Below are positions 9,168-18,635 of a stretch of 64,000 bases of DNA, one piece after another (within the stretch, counting starts at the first letter, position 1; each line of letters starts with the position of its first letter). The notes below the pieces were generated by a model, which saw only the letters and a program-made list of their open reading frames with translations, made no database searches and was not told where the DNA came from. The stretch covers positions 76,612 to 140,611 of the forward strand of contig JANRJC010000042.1 in the NCBI GenBank assembly GCA_033764335.1, in the 5' to 3' direction. This stretch comes from JAGQVA01 sp033764335. Its GTDB lineage: Bacteria > Bacteroidota > Bacteroidia > J057. Both the position numbers and the translations under genes were made by a program.

Positions 9168-10256
9168 TCAATAGCCCCACTTTACGCCATCCCAGGGCAA
9201 ATGGTAAAAAGCCTGATCGCTTCCCACTACAATCACGTCCAGTCTTTCGGGTCCCCAAGAGGCTGCCGATGGCCCCCATTCCATTTTTCCTCCCAGATTT
9301 TCAAAGGGAGTACTATCCCCGGAAAGCACATTGCGGTAAAGGTGATATAACCCCTCGTCCAATCCTCGTACAAAAACATCCATTGTTCCCTTTTTTCGCG
9401 ACACCAGTTGTATATGGCTATGTGGTGAAATCAGGAAAAACATGGGACTCCATAAACTCCAGGCATTGCCCGTCCAGCTGAGATGCCATAAACCTGATTC
9501 AGGCCCTTCGGCAACAATATCCAGCCGGTTGGACCCGGAGGTTACAACATCAAAGTGAGAAGGATTAATTCCTCCCAGATTTTCCCAACTCCCCCAGCCG
9601 TTTTCATACCAGGTATGGATCATGTCGTCTCCTTTCCGGATCGCAAATATATCTAGCCTCCCGTATCCCCATGTCACGACACGAAGACTTATATTCATGC
9701 GCAGGTCACTGCCCATATAGATATACTCCCATTCACCCCAGCCATTTTCCCACCATAAGTGTTTCATGTTGCCATCTGCTGTTCGTGCAAAAATATCTAA
9801 CCTTCCTTCTGCCCAGGATACAATATCAAAGTCTCCTTCCAGATTGCCACCGCCCAACTGCTCCCATTGCCCCCACCAGCCTCCCTGCCAGTAGGTATGA
9901 TACAAATTTCCTTCGGATGTAGTAAAAACATCTATTCGCCCTGAACCCCATGAAACGGCTTTTGAGGGTCTGCGGTCTTTCTTCAGGTTCCAGCCCATCG
10001 GTTCCCAGCCCGACCATCGGTTATCGTCCCAACGACGGCAGAAAATCTCGTCATCTTCGTGCCTGAATACAGCCAGCCGATTGGGACCATAAGCCAAAAC
10101 CTTCGGAGGGCCGGAAGGATTTTCTCCACCCAGATTGCCCCAACTCGGTAATACCGAAGTCGGATAACCGGGGTAGTCGTGAATGGTCTTCTGACCCCAC
10201 AAATACGTATTAGCCAAGAGAAAAAAGAGGATATATAAACCAGTAATTGATTTCAT
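9168..10256 (-). CDS. Secreted seven-bladed PLL/DUF346-like beta-propeller (putative lectin)
   Basis: 362 residues from the ATG at 10256, chosen because it begins a clear signal peptide (MKSITGLYILFFLLANTYLWG); the frame extends further upstream only by overlapping the previous gene. The mature part is seven ~45-residue repeats built around WGxGRLDVF-type strands: YGPNRLAVF, WGSGRIDVF, WAEGRLDIF, WGYGRLDIF, SGSNRLDIV, RKKGTMDVF and WGPERLDVI. Each is usually followed by a W/Y-rich strand and an LGG turn. This is the pattern of the DUF346/PLL lectin propeller, whose known members bind fucose and related sugars. It follows the cytolysin-like gene by 17 bp, so the two are very likely one transcript. 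Glycan binding is inferred. Confidence 0.85.
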   Translation of the reverse strand: MKSITGLYILFFLLANTYLWGQKTIHDYPGYPTSVLPSWGNLGGENPSGPPKVLAYGPNRLAVFRHEDDEIFCRRWDDNRWSGWEPMGWNLKKDRRPSKAVSWGSGRIDVFTTSEGNLYHTYWQGGWWGQWEQLGGGNLEGDFDIVSWAEGRLDIFARTADGNMKHLWWENGWGEWEYIYMGSDLRMNISLRVVTWGYGRLDIFAIRKGDDMIHTWYENGWGSWENLGGINPSHFDVVTSGSNRLDIVAEGPESGLWHLSWTGNAWSLWSPMFFLISPHSHIQLVSRKKGTMDVFVRGLDEGLYHLYRNVLSGDSTPFENLGGKMEWGPSAASWGPERLDVIVVGSDQAFYHLPWDGVKWGY

Positions 10257-10273
10257 AATGGATTTTTTTAAGA

Positions 10274-12508
10274 TTAAAGAGGAACTGCGGAGATATCCAG
10301 GCGGATCATTTTTACAATGTCTCCGTCCCAGCCAAAACTTTCCATACCCTGGTAGGGTGACGCGCCCATAAGTTCGGACAGATAGACCTTTTTCATGCAA
10401 AGCCTTCGGCTATAACTACCCGTCTCACAGGTTTTGGTATTGTCCATGTACACAAAAGTGAAATGATCATCATCTCCGTCGCCGTATGCGTAATCGGGGT
10501 TGGCATCCTTTTCAAATAGGGCGAAATAGATTTCAAACCAGGCTCCTTCTGCGGTGCCGGGGGGGAGTATGTACTTTGCTGTGCTACCTGGAGCAATCTG
10601 GCTACCTGGTTCTTCCAGATCAATACTGTTTTCTCCGGGTACATCCATAAGCATATTCTGTCCTCGGATCGCAGGTATTTCTTTTCCGTCAGCCTGATAA
10701 GCCATCACCCATACCTTCCCGTACATATCTACATCGCCGTTGGCTCTGGGATCAGCCTGTATCATCAGTCCGCCAAAGGAAACCGTTTGTCCCCGGCTTT
10801 TTACGGCCGGAGGTACACACCGCTGCCGGATAAACTCATCCGTGGCAGAGTGATAATTGACAATATAGTTATCGCGGGTGGTGGCAATGGTGTATTTGAT
10901 CGGCTGTGAAGTGTGATAAGTGAGGTTACGAACCATGGTTTCCACTTTGGTTTTCAGATCGTCGAGGTTGTAGGCAGGTACAATGTCACGGGACTGACCA
11001 CCAACCACAAACATTTTTATCGTCGTCTCTCGGGTAAGTTCGCGGCTGAGTATTCCTAAATCTACGCTCGCTCCCGCTACCAGAGCATTCACTTCTACAT
11101 TCAGTTTGTTGGCAATTACTTCCAACGACTCCGATGTCTCCACACTTGCCAGAATCCTCATGCCATAATCGGCTCGTTTGAGATATACCATGTTGGGATC
11201 TTGATTCAGGGATTCGTCCGAAAAAAAACTCCCCGGCTGAGCATGGGCGTCAATGGTAAACATAATCTTCGTGATGTCCAGAAGTAGGTAAGTGTGTTTG
11301 GAACTTTGTTGAAAGTTAAACAGGTTTTCGAGGCTGTATGCCAGGTAGTGAGCACTTGCTCCGATCTGAAGCTGAAAATCGGCTTCATTGTGTACTTCTT
11401 TAATGGTAGCATTATAACTCAGATTGGCTTGTTTGGACGGATCTGCGGAAAATTGCCCGTAAAGATTGGCGATTGCCTGGCGCAAATGCGGCACGGTCGG
11501 GCTAGCGACTTCCTGGTTGACATATCCCCCGGCAATCACGTTTTTTACGTCGGCGGAAAGCGTGATGGGTTGTAAAAGATCGGTCTGGCGATTCCATGAT
11601 CCGTTGAGAAAATCAAGGATATTAAATACCGAGCCGGGAATAATTTCGGAAAGTTGGCTGGCAATATCTGCGGTCATAAAGCTATTGTCGTCGAGACTGA
11701 CGCGCACGAGGGCGGTTTCGCATTCCGTATCTCCACTGTCCACGGGACGTGGTTCGCTGGATCGGGCTTTTCCGGAAAGGTTATCTCGGGGTATATAATA
11801 CTGGGCAATCGGTTCGGAGATATAATAGGTAGAAGTAAGTTTTATGCCGTCGCTAGTGGTACGGTTTTTTTTGACAGTTTTGGTGATTGCAGAATTAAGC
11901 TCTGACGTTTGGCCTTTTACATCAAACAGACTTCCGGAACCCGGCACTTTCTCAAAAATAAAAGTAGCACCGGGGCCACTAAACTGCACCAGCGGCGCGG
12001 CATTCGCCGTATTGGTCTGGCCGCCATAGACATGCCAGTATTTTTTCGATTGTTCACAACGCACATAAAACCCCTCTCCCGCCGGATTTTTCATTAGCCG
12101 GAATAATAGATTTTCCTGATTTACATAATCCCACTGAATGATTGGGGCGTTGTCGTCCACCGACTGGCTGGCTACATTCAAAAACCGCCCGCTGTGCAGC
12201 GCTTTGAGCGTAAACTGGCCGTTGGTATTATTTTTTAATTCAAATTTGTGGTTGTCGAGTGTCATGTAATCCCATTGGATTACCGCCGCTCCGTTGTTGG
12301 GATCAATACCCGCAACACCCAGATATTTGCCGGTATTGACAATTTTGATAAAATAAGTTCCCTCCTCAATTGTTGTCGCCATCGTGCTGGCAGCAGTTGT
12401 TCTGGGCAGATTGGATTGAATTTTTACCGGTTGGGCAGAAGAGGTTTGTATGCTTAATATTCCTAGCAGAAGCCCCCCTAGCATGGATAAAAAAGGCGAT
12501 TTCATCAT
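10274..12508 (-). CDS. Secreted cholesterol-dependent-cytolysin-like pore-forming protein with N-terminal beta-trefoil
   Basis: 744 residues; signal peptide in about 1-26, with ATGs at 12508 and 12505. Residues 48-188 form a ricin-type beta-trefoil with three repeats, two carrying QWDY and the third QFSG. Residues about 285-562 match the thiol-activated cytolysin core: EIIPGSVF, ITLSADV, ITKIMFTIDA, the Gly-Gly strand FVVGGQSRDIV (500-510), LDDLKTKVETM and PIKYTIATTRDN. The typical Trp-rich undecapeptide of domain 4 is absent; the C-terminal ~170 residues (from about 575) are of unknown type and contain an acidic GDGDDD loop. Known relatives are the CDC-like (CDCL) proteins of Bacteroidota. 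Pore formation is inferred from the fold, and the target is unknown. Confidence 0.85.
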   Translation of the reverse strand: MMKSPFLSMLGGLLLGILSIQTSSAQPVKIQSNLPRTTAASTMATTIEEGTYFIKIVNTGKYLGVAGIDPNNGAAVIQWDYMTLDNHKFELKNNTNGQFTLKALHSGRFLNVASQSVDDNAPIIQWDYVNQENLLFRLMKNPAGEGFYVRCEQSKKYWHVYGGQTNTANAAPLVQFSGPGATFIFEKVPGSGSLFDVKGQTSELNSAITKTVKKNRTTSDGIKLTSTYYISEPIAQYYIPRDNLSGKARSSEPRPVDSGDTECETALVRVSLDDNSFMTADIASQLSEIIPGSVFNILDFLNGSWNRQTDLLQPITLSADVKNVIAGGYVNQEVASPTVPHLRQAIANLYGQFSADPSKQANLSYNATIKEVHNEADFQLQIGASAHYLAYSLENLFNFQQSSKHTYLLLDITKIMFTIDAHAQPGSFFSDESLNQDPNMVYLKRADYGMRILASVETSESLEVIANKLNVEVNALVAGASVDLGILSRELTRETTIKMFVVGGQSRDIVPAYNLDDLKTKVETMVRNLTYHTSQPIKYTIATTRDNYIVNYHSATDEFIRQRCVPPAVKSRGQTVSFGGLMIQADPRANGDVDMYGKVWVMAYQADGKEIPAIRGQNMLMDVPGENSIDLEEPGSQIAPGSTAKYILPPGTAEGAWFEIYFALFEKDANPDYAYGDGDDDHFTFVYMDNTKTCETGSYSRRLCMKKVYLSELMGASPYQGMESFGWDGDIVKMIRLDISAVPL

Positions 12509-12689
12509 AAAGAGTATTTATTTGTTGAAATAATACCCAATGATCCGAATAGCAATTTTCACCCAAAGGCAGTTTTTAACCAGTGACAGAAAATGAAGTG
12601 TGAAAGGTCAAATTATGCAGGTATTGTGATTGTGAGGCATAGAAAAGGTCAGTCATAAGAGAATTTGTACCATTCCTTAAAAAAACCAG

Positions 12690-12717
12690 TTTGAAAATTT
12701 GAGGGGTACTATCTTTA
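12690..12717 (+). promoter_or_regulatory. Candidate Bacteroidota promoter for the TPR-kinase gene
   Basis: TTTG at 12690-12693 and TATCTTTA at 12710-12717 (7 of 8 to TAnnTTTG) are separated by 16 bp. The expected start would be near 12724, just before the ATG at 12737. This lies within the 228-bp divergent region shared with the cytolysin-like gene, where no clear matching box was found on the minus strand. Confidence 0.4.
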
Positions 12718-12736
12718 ACTCGTCAATACTAAAACT

Positions 12737-14791
12737 ATGAGGGTTTGGGGGTTAAAAACTTTATTTTTTTCGCTTTTAGGGTTGCTGCATGGAGGCGTTT
12801 TTTCGCAGCCTCACAGACTGGATTCATTACTTAAAAGTCTGGAGGGGGTGATGGATGAACAGCAGGAAATCATGCTGCTAAATCAGATAGCAGATACCTA
12901 CCTCAATATCCAAGATATCAATCAAAGCCGTCAGTACGCCGAAAAAGCCTATCGCCTTGCCGACAAACAGGAGTATGTACCGGGCAAAGCAGACGCGCTC
13001 CTGATTATCTCCCATCAATTATTTTTTTCTGACAGCCTTGATGCTGCATTGGAAAAAGTGTGCCTGGCAAAAGAGTTATCGGAAGCAGCGAATTACCTCT
13101 TAGGAACCTCCAAAGCCTATATGGAACAAGGTAATCTCCTGCTTCTCAAAAACGATAACTCCGGCTCGCGGGAATCTTTTCGAAATGCTTACCGATTGCT
13201 GGAAATGAACCCCGATAAGACCTTATTGATCCCTACTTTAGGGGGAATTTCTGATACCTATATGAAAGAGGGTAGGGCAGAAGAAGCCCTCGATACACTT
13301 CTTCTCGCCTATCGTATCGCCGAAAACACTACCGATACCTTTTTGCTGGCAAGGCTGGCTTATTCTATTACGGGTATTTATCTAAATCTGCCCGAAAATT
13401 CCGGCAAGGGTGTTTTGTTGGGCAGGAAAGGAGTTGAATTTTCGAAACGAAGCGGAAATTTCCTTCTTCAATGTCTATCTGCTTCCAATTTGGGTAAAAT
13501 TTATGTAAGGCTTAATAACCCGGATAGTGCCTTTTTTTACCTCAAAATGGCACTTGATCTGGAAGGAAAATTACCGGATCCCTCTTGGCTGGTAACTGCA
13601 TGGGAGACAATGGCAGATTTGGAAATATCAAAAGAAAATTACCCAGAAGCGACATACTGGCTGTTAAAAGCGCTGGAACAAGAGCCTCCCGATGAAGCAG
13701 GGAATTATTCGGATAAAGGAATTTACATTCTGTCGAATCTGGGGAACCTTTACCTGAAAATGCAAGCATTTAACGCCGCCGACCAATACCTGAAACTCGC
13801 TCTTCAAAGCTATAAGGCACAAAACCCACGGTTGGGTATGAGCATCTATGAAGGATTAACCCATCTTGCCGAACAATCTGGAAATACTGCCGATGCACTA
13901 CATTATTACAAATTATTTATTTCTGCACGGGACAGCGTTTACAATGAAGAAAATACACGACGTATGGCCCGCATTGAGCTTACACATGAATTTGAAAGTC
14001 GTCGCGCCACAGAACAGGCCCGGCAACAGCGCGAGTTGGCGATACGTGATGCAAAAACCCGGCAGCAGTGGCTGATTTTTGTTTTTGTAATTTTAGGCAT
14101 TATCGGAGTAGGAGGACTGGGGTTTTACAGTTACCGTCTAAGGCAGGGACGCTACCGTACAGAACTGGAACTTGCCAGCCTGCGAGCGCAGATGAATCCG
14201 CATTTTATTTTTAATTGCCTCAACTCAATTTACCGCTATACCCGCGAAGGTGATACAGACACCGCCGGGAAATACCTCCAGAAATTTAGCAGGTTGTTGC
14301 GCCTGGTATTGGAAAATAGCCGATTGGAAAAAATTACCCTTGCCAGAGACCTTGAAGCACTAAAACTATATGTGGATATAGAGTCTTTGCGGTTTAAAGA
14401 AAAACTAATGGTAATTTTTGATATTAGCCCGGATATTGATCAGGGATTTGTAAAAATTCCGGGCATGCTCATCCAGCCCTATGTTGAAAATGCAATATGG
14501 CATGGGCTTATGCATCGCGATGCCGGGGGAAAAATTATCATTTCCATTCAGCAGCCCGCAGAACACAGACTTGTGATTGAAGTGGTAGATGATGGTGTAG
14601 GCCGAATAGCGGCTGCGGAGATCGAAGGCAAAAATACCCGAAACTATACCAGCCTGGGATCGCAAATTACGGAAGAGCGTATGAAGATAGCACGTCAGCT
14701 AAACCATAATATGCAACTGCACATAACCGACCTGGCAGATACTATGGGGAATGCCACCGGAACAAAAGTAGTGATTGAAATACCAGTCTGA
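12737..14791 (+). CDS. TPR-containing LytS-type sensor histidine kinase
   Basis: 684 residues. A signal peptide or anchor (1-23) is followed by tetratricopeptide-like helices, probably periplasmic (about 30-410), then a charged coiled-coil, one membrane span (about 443-465) and a His_kinase domain. The acceptor is H489 in MNPHFIFNCLNS; an N-box (YVENAIWHG) and DDGVG are present. This TPR-HK type is common in Bacteroidota and pairs with LytTR regulators; the next gene is such a regulator, 12 bp away. It is divergent from the cytolysin-like/propeller unit, which makes that unit a candidate target. The signal is unknown. Confidence 0.93.
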   Translation: MRVWGLKTLFFSLLGLLHGGVFSQPHRLDSLLKSLEGVMDEQQEIMLLNQIADTYLNIQDINQSRQYAEKAYRLADKQEYVPGKADALLIISHQLFFSDSLDAALEKVCLAKELSEAANYLLGTSKAYMEQGNLLLLKNDNSGSRESFRNAYRLLEMNPDKTLLIPTLGGISDTYMKEGRAEEALDTLLLAYRIAENTTDTFLLARLAYSITGIYLNLPENSGKGVLLGRKGVEFSKRSGNFLLQCLSASNLGKIYVRLNNPDSAFFYLKMALDLEGKLPDPSWLVTAWETMADLEISKENYPEATYWLLKALEQEPPDEAGNYSDKGIYILSNLGNLYLKMQAFNAADQYLKLALQSYKAQNPRLGMSIYEGLTHLAEQSGNTADALHYYKLFISARDSVYNEENTRRMARIELTHEFESRRATEQARQQRELAIRDAKTRQQWLIFVFVILGIIGVGGLGFYSYRLRQGRYRTELELASLRAQMNPHFIFNCLNSIYRYTREGDTDTAGKYLQKFSRLLRLVLENSRLEKITLARDLEALKLYVDIESLRFKEKLMVIFDISPDIDQGFVKIPGMLIQPYVENAIWHGLMHRDAGGKIIISIQQPAEHRLVIEVVDDGVGRIAAAEIEGKNTRNYTSLGSQITEERMKIARQLNHNMQLHITDLADTMGNATGTKVVIEIPV

Positions 14792-14803
14792 TTACAGAGT
14801 TAT

Positions 14804-15547
14804 ATGAAAGCGATAATTATTGATGATGAGCCGGATGCCGTGGAGGCACTCCATCTTACCTTGATGGAAACCTGTCCTGAGGTTGCTGTGGCAGGTAAAT
14901 TTACGGATTCGGTAAAAGGCCTGGCGGGTATTCGGGCGACGGATCCTGACCTGGTTTTTATGGATATTGAAATGCCTAAGATGAATGGATTCCAACTTCT
15001 CGAAGAACTGGGTGATTTTCGGTTTAATCTGGTCTTCACCACGGCATACGATAGATTTGCCGTAAAAGCTTTTCGTTTTAGCGCGATTGATTATCTGTTG
15101 AAACCCATTAATCCGGAAGAGTTGAAATCTGCGGTGGAAAAAGCAGGACAAAAACACCAGACCGAAAAAAACCAACTGGAACTGTTGCGCCGCCAACTCT
15201 ATACACAGGATAGCCGCCGATTTGACAAAATCGCTCTTCCCTACGCGCATGGTTACACATTTGTCGAACTCTCCGATATACTTTACTGTGAATCAGACAG
15301 TAGTTATACACGGTTTTATCTCGCCACGGGTGAAATCTATCTTATCACAAAAACCCTGGGTAATGTTGAAGAAATGCTCGAAGGAGGTGATTTTTTTCGC
15401 ATTCATAAACAATACCTGATAAACATGCGGAGGATTCAGCGGTATGTGCGCAACGATGGCGGGTATGTCATTATGCCCAACGGAACCAGCATCCCCATTT
15501 CCCGAAGCAAAAAAGATGAATTCTCCGAATTGTTTACCCGTTTTTGA
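14804..15547 (+). CDS. LytTR-family response regulator
   Basis: 247 residues. The receiver domain (about 1-118) has D7/D8, phospho-acceptor D54 in FMDIEMPKMNG, and LLKPI. The LytTR DNA-binding domain (about 145-247) has YCESDSSYTRFYL and FFRIHKQYLINMRRI. It follows the TPR kinase by 12 bp and almost certainly forms a pair with it. Its stop codon lies 35 bp before the ATG chosen for the next gene. Confidence 0.94.
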   Translation: MKAIIIDDEPDAVEALHLTLMETCPEVAVAGKFTDSVKGLAGIRATDPDLVFMDIEMPKMNGFQLLEELGDFRFNLVFTTAYDRFAVKAFRFSAIDYLLKPINPEELKSAVEKAGQKHQTEKNQLELLRRQLYTQDSRRFDKIALPYAHGYTFVELSDILYCESDSSYTRFYLATGEIYLITKTLGNVEEMLEGGDFFRIHKQYLINMRRIQRYVRNDGGYVIMPNGTSIPISRSKKDEFSELFTRF

Positions 15548-15582
15548 CCTCAAAACCTCTCAAAAGTTCTTACCTTCACCCT

Positions 15583-16230
15583 ATGGATGTTTTGCTTCTC
15601 CTTGCACATGCTGACGATGAAACCCTCGGCGCGGGCGGGCTGGTGTGTAAACTCTCCCGCAAGGGCCATACAGTGAGACTGATCGTTGTTTCCGATGCAG
15701 TCGTAGCCATGCGCCCGGAAACCTCCGACAATCGCCTTGCGCTGGATAAAGCCTGTCAGATATTAGGCATTAAAAATTATCATTCCCTCCGCTTTCGCGA
15801 CCAGCAGTTTGATTCATACCCCGTTGCGCAGATTGCCAATGCTATCAGCGAAAAAATGGGTACCCCTGATCTGATTATCACCCATTCCCCCAAAGACCTC
15901 AACCGCGACCATCGGCAGGTATATGAAGCGGCGATGATTGTGACACGTCCGAGAGGTAGGCAGATTAGTGTGATTACCTGTGAGATTCCCTTTGTTGCGA
16001 CCTGGAACCAACAACCCTTCCGGCCGCAGTTGTTTGTGGATATTTCAGAAACTTTGGAGGAAAAAATAAAAGCTTTTGAAGCCTATTCTAATGAAATCCG
16101 CACCTTCCCGGATCCTTATTCTTCGGAAGGCCTGCGCACACTGGCCCGTTATCGGGGCATGGAATCCGGCTATTCGGCGGCGGAAGGTTTTGAGGTGATC
16201 CGGATGTTTCCCAATATATTATCGCTATAA
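15583..16230 (+). CDS. PIG-L/LmbE family deacetylase
   Basis: 215 residues from the ATG at 15583, which opens directly on the hydrophobic strand leading to AHADDETLGAGG, the zinc-binding signature of LmbE-like N-acetylglucosamine deacetylases. A TTG at 15544 in the same frame would add 13 residues and overlap the regulator; it is less likely. SPKDLNRDHRQVYEA supplies the second metal/catalytic His. Substrates in the family include GlcNAc-PI, mycothiol/bacillithiol precursors and antibiotics, and this one cannot be assigned. It ends 6 bp inside the converging aroQ. Confidence 0.88.
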   Translation: MDVLLLLAHADDETLGAGGLVCKLSRKGHTVRLIVVSDAVVAMRPETSDNRLALDKACQILGIKNYHSLRFRDQQFDSYPVAQIANAISEKMGTPDLIITHSPKDLNRDHRQVYEAAMIVTRPRGRQISVITCEIPFVATWNQQPFRPQLFVDISETLEEKIKAFEAYSNEIRTFPDPYSSEGLRTLARYRGMESGYSAAEGFEVIRMFPNILSL

Positions 16231-16656
16231 GGCATTTTTTTCCACAATCCATTCAATCGCCATGCGATAACCCATTTTCCCCAAACCCGAAATCATACCC
16301 TGGCAGGCTGGGCTGATCACCGACTTGTGCCGGAACGGCTCCCGGCTGTACAAATGAGAAAGATGCACTTCTACTTTTAATGCTTTGACCATATTGAGCG
16401 CATCAAAAATCGCATAACTATAATGGGTATAAGCTCCCATATTCAATACCAGACCGGCCAGATTTTCGTCCAGCGTCTCCTGTATTCTGCTCACAATATC
16501 TCCTTCGTGGTTGGACTGAAAATAGAGAATTTCAATACCCTGAAAGCGGGTGCTTAATTCACTAAGGATATCTTCGAATGTCTCTTTACCGTAAATTTCC
16601 GGCTCGCGCCTCCCCAACATATTGAGATTTGGTCCGTTGATAATCAGAATTTTCAT
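16225..16656 (-). CDS. aroQ: Type II 3-dehydroquinate dehydratase
   Basis: 143 residues, the usual length. It converts 3-dehydroquinate to 3-dehydroshikimate in the shikimate pathway. Seen: INGPNLNMLGRREPEIYG with catalytic Y22, FQSNHEGDIVSRI, NMGAYTHYSYAI and HLSHLYSREPFR with the catalytic His. Family members form a cytoplasmic dodecamer. Divergent from xerD; its stop overlaps the end of the PIG-L gene by 6 bp on the opposite strand. Confidence 0.96.
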   Translation of the reverse strand: MKILIINGPNLNMLGRREPEIYGKETFEDILSELSTRFQGIEILYFQSNHEGDIVSRIQETLDENLAGLVLNMGAYTHYSYAIFDALNMVKALKVEVHLSHLYSREPFRHKSVISPACQGMISGLGKMGYRMAIEWIVEKNAL

Positions 16657-16730
16657 ATATTTAAGCGTATATTTTGGTGAAACTAATCATCCGTTTGCCA
16701 ACAAACAATAACGCTTCACTTCAAATTCTG

Positions 16731-17636
16731 ATGATCACGTGGCTGCAGGCAACCCAGGAATATACCGAATACCTAACGATCGAAAGAGGAGTTGCCCTAA
16801 ACTCGCGAGAAGCCTACCTTAGCGACCTTGAGCGGTATATTTTTTATTCCCGGCAGATACTCGAAAAGAATTCTCCCGAACAAATTTCACTCGACAACCT
16901 CCGCGAATTTCTCACCTGGCTGGTTCAGGACTGTTTTCTCAGCGAACGATCAATCGCAAGGAATATCTCCACTCTGCGATCCTTTCATGGATTTCTACTG
17001 GCAGACGGCAGGGCGGAGCATGATCCCAGCCAGTTGCTCGAAATGCCCCGCTTTGGCCGCAAACTACCACAGGTACTGAGTGTCCCCGAACTCGAAAGAC
17101 TGTTTGCGGCCATTGACCTCACTGAAGAAAGCGGGGTGCGTAACAGGGCCATGTTGGAGGTACTGTATTCTTCCGGACTAAGGGTTTCGGAACTTGTCGG
17201 ACTGGAACTTTCCAGGATATATTTTGAAGAAGGTTTTCTGCGTATTATCGGTAAGGGTAATAAAGAACGGCTTGTGCCTGTGGGACAGCCTGCCTTGTCT
17301 TTTTTGCGGCAATATCTTTCGGAGGTGCGCCTGAACCTGAAAATCAGTCGGGGGCATGAAGATTTTGTTTTTCTCAATAGCCGTGGTTCACAACTCTCAA
17401 GAGTATCGGTTTTTCTGATTATTAAAGAATTGGCAAAAGCTGCCGGAATTAAAAAAAGCATTAGCCCTCATACCTTCCGCCATTCGTTTGCAACTCACCT
17501 CATAGAAGGCGGTGCAGACCTTCGGGCAGTGCAGGAAATGTTGGGACATGAATCCATTACTACTACGGAAATTTACCTTCACATGGATCGGGAATATCTG
17601 CGAGAAGTGTTTGCCTTATATCATCCCCGCAAATAA
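16731..17636 (+). CDS. xerD: Tyrosine recombinase XerD/XerC
   Basis: 301 residues from the ATG at 16731. This start gives the standard XerD N-terminus (MITWLQATQEYTEYL); TTG/GTG codons at 16674/16677 would add 18-19 residues without family character. The catalytic residues are all present: Arg in SSGLRVSEL, Lys in GKGNKERLVPV, HTFRH, LGHESI and the nucleophile Tyr in TEIYLHM. It resolves chromosome dimers at dif with a partner recombinase. No mobile-element genes surround it, so it is a housekeeping copy. Convergent with prmC, with no gap between the stop codons. Confidence 0.93.
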   Translation: MITWLQATQEYTEYLTIERGVALNSREAYLSDLERYIFYSRQILEKNSPEQISLDNLREFLTWLVQDCFLSERSIARNISTLRSFHGFLLADGRAEHDPSQLLEMPRFGRKLPQVLSVPELERLFAAIDLTEESGVRNRAMLEVLYSSGLRVSELVGLELSRIYFEEGFLRIIGKGNKERLVPVGQPALSFLRQYLSEVRLNLKISRGHEDFVFLNSRGSQLSRVSVFLIIKELAKAAGIKKSISPHTFRHSFATHLIEGGADLRAVQEMLGHESITTTEIYLHMDREYLREVFALYHPRK

Positions 17637-18500
17637 TCAGGGTTTTTCTCCCCGAACCACCCGTTCTTTTCCCTGAAGATCGCGGTGGAGTTCTATACGG
17701 ACAAAAGCGTTATCCCTCAGCAAGGTTACCATCTCCGGCCCAAAGGATTCATTTATCTCTAAAAAAAGTTTTCCTCCGGGGCGGAGCCATGCAGCAGCAA
17801 GTGTTGTGATTTTTTTGTAAAAAACCAACGGGTTCTGATCTGGGACAAACAACGCTTCACGGGGTTCGAAATCAAGGACATTTTTGTGCATGAGCAGTTT
17901 TTCACTTTCTCGTACATAAGGGGGATTGCTCACGATCACATCGAGATCGGAAAAATCTTCAGGATTTGCGTTTAAAATGTCCTGCTGGATAAAAGTTATA
18001 GGGATAGCCCAGCGGGATGCATTGGACTTGGCAACCTCAAGCGCTTTTTCGCTTATGTCCACTGCCTGTAAATCTGCCATGATGCCCCTATCTTTTAATT
18101 CCAGAGCCAGTGTAACCGGGATACACCCGCTACCTGTACCTATGTCAAGAATTTTTAGGGAGTTATTTCCTTTGTGGCCTAGCAGTTCGTCCCTCACCCA
18201 GATTACGAGTTCTTCCGTTTCACTACGGGGAATTAGTACTGCCGGATTTACAAAGAAATCGCGACCGTAAAAATGAGCCTCGCCCAGTACGTATTGTAGG
18301 GGCTCTGCCATTATAAGCCTTTGGGCCATTTGGCTTATGGCGGGATATTCTGTATCCGAGAAACTCTCTCCCTCGATTTTACACTTTGTATGATCAAGGA
18401 GAAGATGTGCAATCATTTTAGCTTCACTAGCAGGGTAAAGTGCAGTCAGTCTGCGGATAAGTATTTTTTGAAAAGCCAGTTTATCGCGAGGAAAATCCAT
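17637..18500 (-). CDS. prmC: Release-factor glutamine N5-methyltransferase PrmC (HemK)
   Basis: 287 residues. It methylates the GGQ glutamine of peptide release factors. An N-terminal helical domain (about 1-85) is followed by a Rossmann methyltransferase with DIGTGSGCIPVTLA, DISEKAL and the catalytic motif VSNPPY. VLIPRSETEELV is also typical. ATG at 18500. No operon partner on this strand; the next 296 bp upstream hold a strong hairpin and no supported gene. Confidence 0.95.
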   Translation of the reverse strand: MDFPRDKLAFQKILIRRLTALYPASEAKMIAHLLLDHTKCKIEGESFSDTEYPAISQMAQRLIMAEPLQYVLGEAHFYGRDFFVNPAVLIPRSETEELVIWVRDELLGHKGNNSLKILDIGTGSGCIPVTLALELKDRGIMADLQAVDISEKALEVAKSNASRWAIPITFIQQDILNANPEDFSDLDVIVSNPPYVRESEKLLMHKNVLDFEPREALFVPDQNPLVFYKKITTLAAAWLRPGGKLFLEINESFGPEMVTLLRDNAFVRIELHRDLQGKERVVRGEKP

Positions 18501-18635
18501 GTGGCAAAAATACGCGTTTCATGCGGAAAATTTTTGTGTGAGCCTGTAACCTTTTGAAGCAAAAAGATTATGTAAATGAATCTGTAAAGGGGTCTCAGTA
18601 TAAAACCTCTCATTAGGCGGTTAATTAGCAATAAA

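Noticed and set aside
16731..17636. Integrase of a mobile element
   Set aside because: Sequence, length and housekeeping neighbours fit chromosomal XerD; no att-like repeats or cargo genes seen.
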